Below are positions 12,561-26,122 of a stretch of 64,000 nt of DNA, in pieces. The notes beneath the pieces are model-generated. The model was not told the origin of the DNA, searched no databases, and was given only the letters and a program-made list of their open reading frames with translations. Position 1 is the first letter of the stretch. Each line of letters begins with the position of its first letter. The DNA comes from Maylandia zebra. Lineage: Eukaryota; Chordata; Actinopteri; Cichliformes; Cichlidae. Where the stretch lies: the NCBI RefSeq assembly GCF_041146795.1, contig NC_135180.1, positions 39,438,294-39,502,293 on the forward strand, in the 5' to 3' direction. The translations under genes were made by a program, and so were the position numbers.

Positions 12561-13532
12561 CCTATTTTATAATCATGACTGCCCTTTTTCGTTCATGCTA
12601 TTTTTTGCCTTTGGTTCAAATCCTTCAATGACTGGTCTTTGGCTTTGTGTTCATTGTGTTATTTTTTATTTTTTGGGTGTTTTTGTTTGTTTGTTTGTTT
12701 GTTTTCCTTTCTTGCTGTAACGCTCAACCGAGGATATTACATATTCACAAAGCCATCTTCCTCCCAAGAACAAACTGGGATTGTTAGTCAGAGTGTGAGG
12801 TCATCGTTGTGTGATTTAAAAATCACAGCTGAGAGGACTGTGGCTGTTTCCATGCTGAGCAGGACGGCGTGAGCGTTATCACGTTCACGCTGTCAGCTTC
12901 TTCTCATCAGCTGTGCTGCGTGTGGAAAGTGAGGATATCACTGTTCACGTGTTGACATTAAAGCTGACTTTCTCTCAAGCAAAAAAAGAAGGAAAAGTAA
13001 AATGTAATTAATGAGTTAAGGTTTTATTTAATAAAAACCGAGCTGAGGATGGACCCAGCCTCGCTGGCAGGAGTCACGTCTGAGTGTGGACGTGAAAACT
13101 GAGCTCAGCTTTCAAAACATGAGTTCACATTGGAGTCATTCAGTGAAATTATTACTTAAAAAACACATGTTGTATTTTATTTGATGATGTGAATGATATA
13201 TTTGTGACAACATGTAAATAGAAAGAAAGAAAGAGGTAAATATCCAAATCAGTGTGAGCTCGCTGTGATCAGCCTTTAAGAGACGGGAAGTTTAGAGCTT
13301 CTGGTCTCAGAGTCAAACAGCTGCAGATTCTTCCTCCTGTTTAATCAGCAGCACTCAGGCTGCTTCCTGACTCCCAGTGACACCGTCTGTTTGTGGGAGG
13401 CGCAAACACAGCAGGTGGAGACTGACCTGAGTGCAGTGCAGCGGTGTCACCAGCAGAGGGCAGTGAGCGCAGAGTCCCCTCAGTATCTGTCCCAAATAAA
13501 TCTGACACAGGGGGATGAATCAAATCACCCCT

Positions 13533-13533
<1 letters not shown>
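12561..13533. other. non-coding spacer
   Basis: A short TTTG tract lies near 12,680-12,705. Otherwise no supported feature. Confidence 0.35.

Positions 13534-13613
<80 letters not shown>
13534..13613. repeat. (CA)n microsatellite, about 80 bp
   Basis: Uninterrupted CA dinucleotides. The Cys-Val open frames on the opposite strand are repeat artefacts. Confidence 0.97.
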
Positions 13614-13616
<3 letters not shown>

Positions 13617-13620
13617 GACA

Positions 13621-13990
13621 CCAGGGCTGGACTGGGACAAAAAACAGCCCGGGCATTTTGACTAGAGACCGACCCACCAGGCATTAGAGGAGAAAAGCCA
13701 CAAAGCCTTTGAATGAAAATGCTGCTGTGACAGTGATGTACAGTCTTGTTGGTATATTTATCATTTCTATACATTTTACATCAGATAAAAACTTTGGTTG
13801 TAAGATTCAGATAATTATTTAATAAAAAATAATTAATTAATTAATTAAACATTAACATTAATTAATAAAAGCGAGACATTTTAAATGAGAATAAGAAAGA
13901 AAAGTATTTCTTTGTGCCCCCCTCTCCCTGTTAATGCCCTACCTGGCAACACTTTGCTAGACCCGCCCCTGCACAGTTACCAGCTGTCAG
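13621..13990. repeat. unclassified teleost interspersed repeat
   Basis: GGGCTGGACTGGGACAAAAA with AACAGCCCGGGCATTTTGAC is a recurrent fish repeat start. The segment ends near TTGCTAGACCCGCCCCTGC. It includes an AATTAATTAATTAAT tract (about 13,828-13,862). No coding content. Confidence 0.5.
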
Positions 13991-14279
13991 CTGCTTAGAA
14001 AAGGATCCTGGTGTTATTTGTCTCTCAGAAACAGATCATAACTTCAACTCATCCATGTCACCTAAAAGGTAAACCTGTTTCTCCATCACAGCTCTGATGG
14101 TTCAGTAAGGACATCTCCTGGTTTCATCTTCATGTTTCCCTCTCACCACATATCCAAACCATATCATGACCAGCAGCTTTACAGCTGTGGCTCCAGCAAA
14201 CATCAGCTGATACTAGAAATTAATATTAAATAAATTCTAACAACAGCTGATCAAGCTTAAACGTGCTGCTGTTGTTTAG

Positions 14280-14700
14280 CGCGACATCCGCTGGTTTCCT
14301 CTTTCTGGCGCAAAGTGGGCGATAAACAAACAAGAGAGCCGATCAGCTGATCATTGATCAGTTTCATGACTGAAGTAGCAACAGGGGAGGGAGGGGGGAG
14401 AATGAGAGAAGAAGCAGCACAGTGTCAGACCAGTGAGAGATCACAACGGGAGCTGTGCACGTGTTAATGTGCGCGCGGATGCAGAATATGGTGTGGCTTC
14501 TGTTGTTTCATGGCTGTTTTACGCTGCCAAGTTTGTTTTTGATGAAGAGGCGGAGGAGGGGCGTGGTTAACGGGATGGGCGGGGCCTCTCCTGAAGTCAG
14601 CTCGCCTCTACAAACAAGTTGATCAGCTGCTGAAGCTCCAGAGAGCCGCGAGCTCGCCTGAGGCCGTCACTGTCTGCGCGCACAGGTGAGTCGGACTGCA
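14280..14700 (+). promoter_or_regulatory. probable ano7 promoter and non-coding first exon
   Basis: A local rise in CpG and G+C content (CGCGAGCTCGCC, GTCTGCGCGCACAG) ends at a consensus donor, CACAG|gtgagt, at 14,685/14,686. It lies 760 bp before the exon carrying the ano7 start codon, which itself has an acceptor. Together these suggest a 5' untranslated exon ending at 14,685. The transcription start cannot be placed from sequence alone. Confidence 0.5.
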
Positions 14701-15352
14701 CGAGACACCACACGTCATCCACCCAGATCCAATCGGTCTGATTGATCCCAGGTAAAATCAGGTCACAGAGAGAGGGAAGTCTGAATGCGTCAATACATAA
14801 TCGATACTGTGATCAGTGACCTGTGATCGATACTCGGTGAGGGAGCTGTAACAGCTGTGAGCTCTGACAGCGTCACCCTGACGGACGGAAACGAGTTTTA
14901 ATCAATGAACCGCGGAGCTGCACGCGCAGTTACACACACGGCTGGTAACCCGCCGTCAGCGCCGGTGAGGCCAGTGTTTCCATTGACATCGTCCAGTGGG
15001 ATTAAAGTTATTCACGGTGACGCTGTGCAGAGTGCTGTGCTGTAAAAGTCACAAGTCCTTCACCTGCACAAACTTTCCATCATAACAGTGTTAAATGTAT
15101 TTATTGTGTTATTCATGAGAGGAGCTGGGAGCAGACTGTCAGAACATTAGAAAACAATAGAAAACAAAGCTGCTTCATAGCTGCTCCGTGTTTAAGACCC
15201 TCACGATGTGATCGACCTGATAAACAGACGAGCTCATAAAAGAACGTCAGTCCTCTGCAGGATGTAGAGACTGAAGACCTGAACCACAACTGTCACTACG
15301 GTGTCATTGCAGTCGGTGACATCATGGCACAATGAAAATAACATTAAACGAC

Positions 15353-15354
<2 letters not shown>

Positions 15355-15419
<65 letters not shown>
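15355..15419 (+). repeat. (GT)n microsatellite forming the 3' splice site of the ano7 start exon
   Basis: About 65 bp of GT repeat runs directly into CAG|GAGGAGG at 15,422/15,423. There is no conventional polypyrimidine tract, so the acceptor is preceded only by UG repeats. Confidence 0.9.
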
Positions 15420-15422
<3 letters not shown>

Positions 15423-15443
15423 GAGGAGGAAGGTTTTGGGAGG

Positions 15444-18400
15444 ATGAGGCGGAGAGGGGATCAGAGAGAGGATGGCACAACACTAATCACCATGGAAACC
15501 AGCCCAGAGAACAACTATGGCACCATGGTAACAGGATGTGGTCAATCCGGTTGTTAAGTGATGACGTGACGAATCCTACTTCCGGGTCTAAAGTAGTCTG
15601 CGTTTAATATGGCTTTTGTGTTGTTAACATGTTTAATGTTTTGTATTTTCTTCTATTTAATCTCAAAAAGCTCCTAAAACAGTCAGTGATCACTGTTGAC
15701 CTCCCTCGGCTTTTATTACCACTAATCATTTATTTAAGCTCAGTTTTTAAAACCTTAGGATGTAACTACAGCCCAGCCCATGCAGCAGTATATGAATGAC
15801 TAACCTCGTATTGTGGATGGATTATCTCAGTTGTTCTCCTGGCTGAAGTTTGGTCCTTTTACAGCATCCTGCCATGCGATTACATTTGTTCCTGACCACC
15901 GAGAACACTCACGTTAACTTTTATCGAGTGGAAAAAAAGTTAGCTTGTTTATATTATGCTAACATAGCTGTGTCGCTAGCGGTCACGTAGCACATCATTA
16001 TATACCAGCTAGCCCAACTTCAGTAACCCTACAAACGTCACTGCTGTTTAGTTTTCTGTCTTCATTTATGCTGGAAGTGATAACAGAGCTGTACGTTTGA
16101 ATTTGTTTCCAAAACCCCGCAGTCAGGACATGCTATATTGTATTTAGATAGAAGCTAGCGAGCTAACTCCCTGCTAACTTCTAACTCCGTTAAATGTCAT
16201 AAATTCCGTTTTCATGGATGCCTGGATGTTAAACTCAGTTGTTACACCTGGTAGAGCAGAACGCTGATCATTTTATTAAAGATGAAAGACTTTAGACAGT
16301 TTTTCAACTCTCAGTAATGCCATAGTGATCGTTTGATATATGGACCTGCAGCGGAGTTTAGGCCCAGACACGGCTAGTGACGTCAGACTGAACGATCGGA
16401 TTACTCTCTGATTGGATTGAAAAGTAAAATCCCTGTAGCTAAAAGATGCAAGTTGAAGTTTCACCCAAACGTGCAGGAAGTCGTCTGATTTCACTGTCGA
16501 CTCTCAGAGCTGATGGCGGTAAAATGCGATTGTCCTCTCGTATGGTCAGCCTGGCTGCAGCATCACTGGTTACACCAGCAGGAGGCGACACACTTCGTTA
16601 GGGTTGTACTGGTCTCTGGTTTGGGCTCGTATTCTTGTAAAACATGGAGGCCATCAACGATCATCCAGGATGGTCTCATCAGTTTATCACAAACCGTTAG
16701 CCACGCCTCACTCCTCACAGCTGGTTTCAAAACTTGCAGATGGCAACACTGAGCATGCTCAGTTCACCTAAATCAGTGACATTACAGTATCTATGGCCAC
16801 CTTTTATACTGTCCAGGGCTCATGCTGGACTGTATTCACAGTTCTCACTGCAAAAAAGGTGTTTAAAGCACAAACTTCAATACAACTGGATGGTAACTTT
16901 AGACTCCGCCCCCTTGTGATAGCTACTGCACGCAGCTCTAAACTGTGCTGGGCCTCAAACTAACAGAAGCTCACAGTTAGTGTGAAGACGGTTCCGCATG
17001 TCTGAGTGAAAGCAGGTGAAACCCGGAAGCTTCACCACAGCTTCGCTCTCTCTGCTGCTTTTTAATTAAACTGGGCTGCGGCAGGAAACAGGAAGTGCAT
17101 GATGAGGAGAGACTGAGCGGCTCCACTCGGTTCAGCACTGAGTGATCAAACGGTTGATGTTTGTTCCGCTCTTGCTCTTGTGTGTCTGTCGTCGTCCTCA
17201 TTAGCGACAATGGGGACGTGAAACAGCAGGAAGAGTGGCCCAAAGTGTTTAGGAGCCAATAAAAAACACGAAGCTTCCCGCTTCTGGACCAGTAGCAGCC
17301 CAGAGCCACGCAAACACGCCAGCGTAGCCTTTGGGAAGTGGCTACAGGTTTCACGAACTTCTCGAGAATCCTCGGAGCTGTTCATAGAAAGAAATTAGCT
17401 CAGTGACCATGAAACGTTTACCTCCATATCTCATTGTTACACGTATCATTAAACAAGATGAATACCGCAGTTACATAGAAATCATAGACACACATTAGCC
17501 TCCCCGCTACGTTTGACAGCCATGTGCTGACAGCTGAGGTGTTTGTCTTCACATCTGGGCTGCTGCTGTGAGTGTCGAGCTGTGATCAGCATTTTTGTTT
17601 TGGCTCTTGGGACTTTATAATACAGCCCACGGCTAAGAGTGCTGCTATTTTAGGATTAAGTGGGTTTTCCAGATGCGTTACCTGATATCATGATTGAATT
17701 AGCATTACTTGCTGGTGGGTACATTAGAATAAGGAGGTAATAGTTCATGATTTTACCAGGAGGAAGGAATAATTCTGTAATTAACTTTAAGTACTGAGTA
17801 CTTTCTGGGTATTTTAGCAGAAAAGCAAACAAAATGTTGTCATCTTACATTGTAAATACACTGTACTTTCAGGGGTGTGGGCCATGTTATGTAGTATTTT
17901 ATTACACATATAACATAAAAATATGTGAAAAGAGCTGTTGTCCTTTTCCTCGTGAGGAGATAAAACAAAGAGCAACAAACGCAGGATCATGTGATCTTTA
18001 CAAACACTTCAACCAGAATTTTCAGAAGTACAGAAAACATCAATCAATATATGTATCAATATATGTATATATTCATGTATGTGCAAATCAACAGGCTATT
18101 AGCCATGGGTGTTTTTTTTTTATACGAGATGAAGAACATTGATTCTGTCAGTTTTTTCTCCTTCATGATGATTCAGTTTTCTGTTGGTTTGAAAGTTCTG
18201 TTTTGGATTCATCAGGAAAAGATTTCAGTCCACGCTGCTGCTCGTGCCATCCATCATACATCCATCCTATATATCCATCCATCATCCATCCATCCATCAT
18301 CCATCCATCCTATATATCCATCCATCATCCATCCATCCATCATCCATCCATCCTATATATCCATCCATCATCCATCCATCCATCATCCATCCATCCTATA

Positions 18401-21400
18401 TATCCATCCATCATCCATCCATCCTATATATCCATCCATCATCCATCCATCCATCATCCATCCATCCTATATATCCATCCATCCATCCATCCATCATACA
18501 TCCATCCTATATATCCATCCATCCATCATCCATCCATCCATCATCCATCCATCCATCCATCATCCATCCATCCTATATATCCATCCATCCATCCATCCAT
18601 CCATCCATCCATCCTATATATCCATCCATCCATCATCCATCCATCCATCATCCATCCATCCTATATATCCATCCATCCATCCATCCATCCATCATACATC
18701 CATCCTATATATCCATCCATCCATCATCCATCCATCCATCATCCATCCATCCTATATATCCATCCATCCATCTATCCATCCTATATATCCATCCATCCAT
18801 CCATCCATCCATCATCCATCCATCCTATATATCCATCCATCCATCCATCCATCCATCCATCATCCATCCATCCTATATATCCATCCATCCATCCATCATC
18901 CATCCATCCATCCATCCATCCATCCATCCATCCATCCATCCATCCATCTTATATATCCATCCATCCATCCATCCATCATACATCCATCCTATATATCCAT
19001 CCATCCATCCATCATACATCCATCCTATATATCCATCCATCCATCATACATCCATCCTATATATCCATCCATCCATCCATCCATCCATCATACATCCATC
19101 CTATATATCCATCCATCATCCATCCATCCATCCTATATATCCATCCATCCATCATCCATCCATCCTATATATCATCCATCATCCATCCATCCTATATATC
19201 CATCCATCCATCCATCCTATATATCCATCTATCCATCCATCCATCCATCCATCCTATATATCCATCCATCCATCCACCCATCCTATATATCCATCCATCC
19301 ATCCATCCTATATATCCATCCATCCTATATATCCATCCATCCATCCATCCTATATATCCATCCATCATACATCCATCCTATATATGCATCCATCCATCAT
19401 CTATCCAATATATGCATCCATCCATCCATCCATCCATCCAATATATGCATCCATCCTATATATCCATCCATCCATCCTATATATGCATCCATCCATCCAT
19501 CCATCCATCCATCCATCCATCCATCCATCCATCCATCCATCCTATATATGCATCCATCCATCATCTATCCAATATATGCATCCATCCATCCATCCATCCA
19601 TCCATCCATCCATCCTATATATCCATCCACCCATCCATCCATCATCCATCCAATATATGCATCCATCCATCATCTATCCAATATATGCATCCATCCATCC
19701 ATCATCCATCCACTCATCCATCCATCCATCCTATATATCCATCCATCCATCCTATATATGCATCCATCCATCCATCCATCCTATATATCCATCCATCATC
19801 CATCCATCCATCCATCCATCCATCCATCCATCCATCCATCCATCCATCCTATATATCCATCCATCCATCCATCATACATCCATCCTATATATCCATCCAT
19901 CCATCATACATCCATCCTATATATCCATCCATCCATCATCCATCCATCCATCCATCCATCCATCCATCCATCCATCATACATCCATCCTATATATCCATC
20001 CATCCATCATCCATCCATCCATCCATCCTATATATCCATCCATCCATCCATCCATCCATCCATCCATCCATCCATCCTATATATCCATCCATCCATCCTA
20101 TATATCCATCCATCCATCATCCATCCATCCTATATATCCATCCATCATCCATCCATCCTGTATATCCATCCATCCTATATATCCATCCATCCATCCATCC
20201 ATCCATCCTATATATCCATCCATCATACATCCATCCTATATATGCATCCATCCATCATCTATCCAATATATGCATCCATCCATCCATCCAATATATGCAT
20301 CCATCCTATATATCCATCCATCCATCCTATATATGCATCCATCCATCCATCCATCCATCCATCCATCCTATATATGCATCCATCCATCATCTATCCAATA
20401 TATGCATCCATCCATCCATCCATCCTATATATGCATCCATCCATCCATCCATCCATCCTATATATCCATCCACCCATCCATCCATCATCCATCCAATATA
20501 TGCATCCATCCATCCATCATCCATCCACTCATCCATCCATCCATCCTATATATCCATCCATCCATCCTATATATGCATCCATCCATCCATCCATCCAATA
20601 TATGCATCCATCCATCCATCCATCCATCCATCCATCCATCCATCCATCCATCCATCCATCCATCCATCAATCAATAACACATTAGCCGTGTTAGCCCTGC
20701 TGCTTGTGCCCTGCTCTTTATTTACTCTTGTGAGCAGGAGAGTGAGAACAGTCCTTATCACATTTTATTATTTAACTTGGACAGCAGAGCAGCCGTGGTG
20801 CATAATAAAAATGTAAAAAGGCTAGATTAAACCACTACAGTAGTAAATTAATTTAGAGTATAATTATTTTCTTGTATTTTCACCTCCTTATTCTGAGGTG
20901 TTTCTACTGGTACATGTTTGTAGGTAAATGCCATTTGATTTGATTTGACTGTAAAGCAGGTAAAACGTGATTCCAGTGGAATTCCACGTGTGGTCGTGGG
21001 CCATCTGAGTGCTGTGGCATTTTTCCACAGTTATGCAAACAGTGGGTTTGTGGTGACAAGTTTACACACGTGAGTCGGCTAATGTAATGAGCACACAAGT
21101 AAACTCCGTATGAATAATTCATAAAGTCGGCACGTCGTCTCTGTCCCACAGAAATGAATGGATCGGATGCCTCATAGATAAAATGGTCTTTGATTGATTG
21201 GATTGTACAAACAGTGTATCCTCTCCTTCCTTGCCTGCAGAGACAAACATGGCAGAGCATTGTTCCAAAACAGCGTTCTCTCTTTCAGAACCCTTCTAAA
21301 GGTGCTTGTCTCCACTCCAGGGCCTGCCAGGCTCCATGAATAACTCTGATCATCAGCAGGATTCAGTCCTTTAAGCCTTCACTGGAAGTCTCACAGTTTC

Positions 21401-24400
21401 CTTAGAATTACAAACTCTTAGTTTCAGGAAGCTTTTTGAAAACAGACCCTGCTCTTTGATTGTTTTCCTCTAAATTCAGTCTGACAGGTTTTATTATTTC
21501 CCAGAATGCAGTTCAGCCTGAGGATGGGAATGTTTTCAGTGATGGATCGACTCGAGTCGGTGAGTAGAAAACAAAATCATACCGTTCCAAACGCAGCGTG
21601 TTTAGCAGACGAATTAAACCTGTGATCCTCTCGGACAGACTTTGTGCTGGTGTGGGAGGAGCCAAGGAGCATGCAGGAGGAGAGCATGGGTGTTAGCCCC
21701 GCCCACCGCCGGTGGAGGGAGGAGTTTCTGAAAAGACTGAGACACTCTGGACTTCTGCAGGAACAGGTAAGCTAAACAAACACAGGTGAGTCTGCAGGTA
21801 AGGCAAACATGGAGGAAGTGAAACTAAACTGTCACATGACCCACATGCCACCTTCACTTTGGATATCAGGAAATAAACAACAGACATTATATAGACAATA
21901 ACAGACATAATTGTATCATTGGCTTACTGATGATGTGCTTCTATGTGTTTCTGTTTGATGGATGGAAGCTAACCAGCAGCTAAATGCACCTTTCAATCAA
22001 TCAATCAATACTTTATTTATATTATAGCTCATTGAAAAGACCAGAGGTGCTCCAAAGTGTTTCTCAATAGTAAAATATGAAATCAAATTTATTACATATG
22101 GGTACAGATGCATAGAGTACAAATACATTTCCAGAAAATAAACAAAGCACTAATTAACCCGTGAGTACTAGTTATGATGTTGAAAGGAGGTGAAGGACGC
22201 TGAGCTCTTTTCTTCTTCTCTGCAGAAGGAGGTCCTCCAGACAAAGAAGAGGATCTGTTTTGTCCTCCTCAGCGCTCCGTGGAGCGTGCTCTGTTACTAC
22301 GCTGAGGAGATCAGCCTCAGAGTCCCACTGCAGGTAAAGCCCACGTCCTCTGCCGCCGTCCTCACGCTCAGCAGCCATCTCACGGCATGTCCTCTGTCCT
22401 CCTGCAGGTGGTCACCGCCCCCATCGTTAACTGGTCCGAACAGATCCTGTCCAAGCTGTCTCTTCCCAACCTTATGTCCCAGGACGTCCCCAACCCCCCG
22501 CCCGACTACTACACCTGCCAGTTCAGGACCAACAAGCTGGAGAGGTACAAACACTCAGGACCTGAGTCCCGTGTCACCCTCATCCTCCTCCTTCACTCTC
22601 CCTGTTTCCTGCCTGCAGGTTTTTGGGCAGCGACAACAAAGACACGTTCTTCAAGACGACCCAGAGACACCAGGTGGTGAGTGAAGAAAACAAAACGGTC
22701 TCGAGGAACTCGTGGCCGTGCCGTGCACTTCACTGTGGTGCATGTAGAAATGAAAACTGAATGTTTATGGTGTATTTTAGGATAGTTTGACTATTTCAGA
22801 GGACAAATCCAGAACAGAGAAACAGACAAATAAATGTTAATATTTCAAAAAATCTTTAAACAAAAATACACAAACCAACATCTAAGAGTTTTTAACCCAA
22901 AGAACCTGAAAGTGTGAATTTAAGATTTCTTGTGCTGCTTCATTAATGACACAAAACCCGAGCAGACGGGAACTGTGTGTTTGGTCGTGTTGGGAAAGTT
23001 TCCAGTGCAGCTTCAACAAACTGAGCTGAGAGCGAGCTGCTCTGATTGGCTCAAAGGCAGAAATACCAGCGAAGCAGATCCAGGATGTATCGGTCAACAG
23101 ACGGATGCTGGCAGCGGCAACGCCTCCTCCTCAAACAAACTCGACAAACACACACACACAAATGTCCGTGTGTGTAGCACTTTATTTTATGAGTCTGTAC
23201 TTCCTTAACAATCCACTGAAGTTTCCTGAAAACAACACAAACATGTTTCTGTGGTTCTGAGTGGAGATGGCTGTGGTGTTCTGCAGTGTCCTGGAGGCTC
23301 TGTTTCTATTAATGCTAAAAGTTTCACGGAAACAAAGTTTCAGCCCTAGACATGGTTATGCTAGCTTAGCTGAGTCCCTTGAAACCCTCGTGTCCCTCTA
23401 GCTGTACGAGATCTTAGCCAGGACTCCATACGGTTCGGTGAAGAACGGGGAGGTGGGCGTCGACCGTCTGCTGAACGAGCAGGTCTTCACCGCCGCCTAC
23501 CCGCTGCACGAGGTGAGATGTGCACCACGAGCCTGGTCTGAAGCTGCTGTGATTCCCAGACTGAAGCCCAGGCTGATGTTTGATACCATGTTTGCAGGGA
23601 GATTATCAGCTGCCGACCCCCCCGGTCAGTCCCCAGAGTTTAAGCCTGAGGCAGATCCTGTATGCTTACTGGGCCCAGTGGTCCTGCTGGAGACGCTACC
23701 AACCTCTGGACCACATCAGGGAGTACTTTGGGGAGAAGATCGCACTTTATTTTGCCTGGTTAGGTAAATATGAGGAAAATACCTCCGATGTTATGCCGTT
23801 ATTTGGTGACAAGCGTCTCACCGTGTCTGCATGCAGGCTTCTACACCGGCTGGCTGCTGCCGGCGTCTGTCGTCGGGACGGTGATCTTCCTGATCGGGTT
23901 TTGGCTCGTGGCCACCGACGTTCCAGCGTGAGTACAAACTCATCGTCAGCGTTCATTTTAAAGCAGTTTGTGAGGACATGCTCACTCGTCATGGTTGATG
24001 CACCTGTGGTGATCTGTGTTTGAATTTGTAGGAACGAGTTGTGTGGTAGCGGAAACAGCTTCATCATGTGTCCGCTCTGTAATATCTGCTCCTACTGGAA
24101 CTACTCCAGCATCTGCGTCACCTACAAGGTACCTGCCACCACCACACCTCTCACATTTATTTAAATGTTTCCGTTCTCTGGGAAAACACAGGGCGAGGCA
24201 AAGCAGCCATGTTCCTTATTCCAGCATATATTCATGCATCACTCATCTCGCTGATCTCTGTGAGATGGATCGTGGACGTTTCTTCAGAGGTTTCTGTTTC
24301 CTGATACGTCGCCTGGCAGATTAATAGTTGGGCAGTTTAAAAGTGGACAGCAGTAGACAACTCTGTCCTCTGACCTCATCAGGTCCTCTGAGCTAAATGT

Positions 24401-26071
24401 TTGGAAACCAGCACAGGCTGATGTTACTGAGCCATCTGTGTATCCACCACTCTGAAAGGCTGCTTGTGTCTCTGCAGGCAGGTCTGCTGTTTGATAACGG
24501 AGGAACCGTTTTCCTCAGTGTCTTCATGTCTCTGTGGGCCATCACCTTCCTCGAGTACTGGAAGAGAACATGTTCATCTTTGTCTCACCGCTGGGACTGC
24601 TCCGAATTCCAGGACATCGAGGTGCGAAGCCGTCGCTAAGTTAACCAGGGGATTGTTTCGGGAGGTTTGTGAATTTGTGAATTTCACATCTTTGGCAGGA
24701 GCGACCTCGTCCAGAGTTCACCGCCATGGCACCGATGACCATGAGGAACCCGGTGACCGGAGCGGAGGAGCCGTATTTTCCTGAAAATAAGCGGTTCAAC
24801 AGAACTCTGACTGGCTGCATGGTCATCATCATCATGGTGAGTCTCCTGAAGTCCTCATTGCCAACACAGTCTAACACGCACGTCCACCCGATCTACGGTC
24901 ACGGCTTCCACAGGTGTAAGATGATTATTGCGTGATGCCAGCAGAGGGTAGCGTCGTTTCCCACAGTGGCCCCTCCCCCATCCTGCTCTGGAGCTGGCAT
25001 TCACTCCCGCCTCCAACATGTGAAGCAGTTCTTGTTTGGGGGTCAGCGCTGACATCACTGTGATGGAAAGGAGCTGCAGGTTGGAACCATCAGGGACTGT
25101 GGGTGATGCTAATTCAGATTCTGTCCAGCCTGTTATAATGTGGTCTCCATCTATGACCACAACTCCAAAGAAGTTGGGACACTGAGTCAAACACAAATAA
25201 AAATATCATGCAGTGATTCGCAAATCTCACAAAGTCTCGTTTTATTGCCAGTAGCACATGTAGTGCTTAAACTGAAACACATCCTGTTGGATGTGATGGA
25301 GAACAGAGCACCTTGAAGCCACATGTGACCCATGGAACTGACAGCTGGCACATCTGGAAAGGCTCCATCAGTGCTGAAAGGTGTAAAGTGGTGTTAGAGC
25401 AACATCTGCTCCATGCAGATGTTTCTCAGGAAGGTCTTTGTGTTTGAGCCGGACGACGCTGAACAGCAGACTGCTTCTATAACAGCCTTACGGCTTCAAA
25501 AAATCACTTCCCGATGTTTTTATTCACATTTACAGCCTCAGTGGTGACAAAGATGTTAACACCCACCATCAGCTGTACGTTAGACGAGCAGCAGGTCTCC
25601 TACGAGCTTTCTGGCCTCACGTTTCTTCTGTTAGCACATTTATGTTTGGGTTTGCTGCAGAGGAGAAAATTAGCCAACCTGAAGCAGCTGCTGTTGCCTG
25701 TGTGCATGTTAGCAGGTTCATTAAGTTCATGATGTCATGCTTGACAGATCCATATCTGGCCAATGAGATTTCTCTCCCATATGCTAACCAGTCAGTGTGC
25801 ATCTACATTTATGAATCTGTCTGTGTCTCTACCTTAAATGAAATCAGGTGTCAGTGGATAAAAGGTCTGAAATGACTTCTTCCGCGCAGGTCGCTGTGGT
25901 GTTGATTTTTCTCACGGCCATCATTTTGTATCGCACCATCCTCAGCATCATCATCTACAAGTCAGAGTACAGCTTCTTCAGCTTTTCTGTGAGTAAGAGG
26001 CAGCTCGCCTGCCTTCACCTGGGTCCACAAAGCTTAACCGAGGACTGCAATATCACTGACGCCATCACACC

Positions 26072-26122
<51 letters not shown>

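Noticed and set aside
13341..13774. Cys-Val repeat open frames
   Set aside because: By-product of the (CA)n array.
18244..20676. CRISPR-like array
   Set aside because: Vertebrate DNA; the unit is a 4 bp microsatellite with no unique spacers.
17991..20816. Very long open frames (941, 824, 813 codons) of His-Pro-Ser-Ile repeats
   Set aside because: They are translations of the CCAT microsatellite in three frames at once, with no start context, domain or codon bias, inside an ano7 intron.
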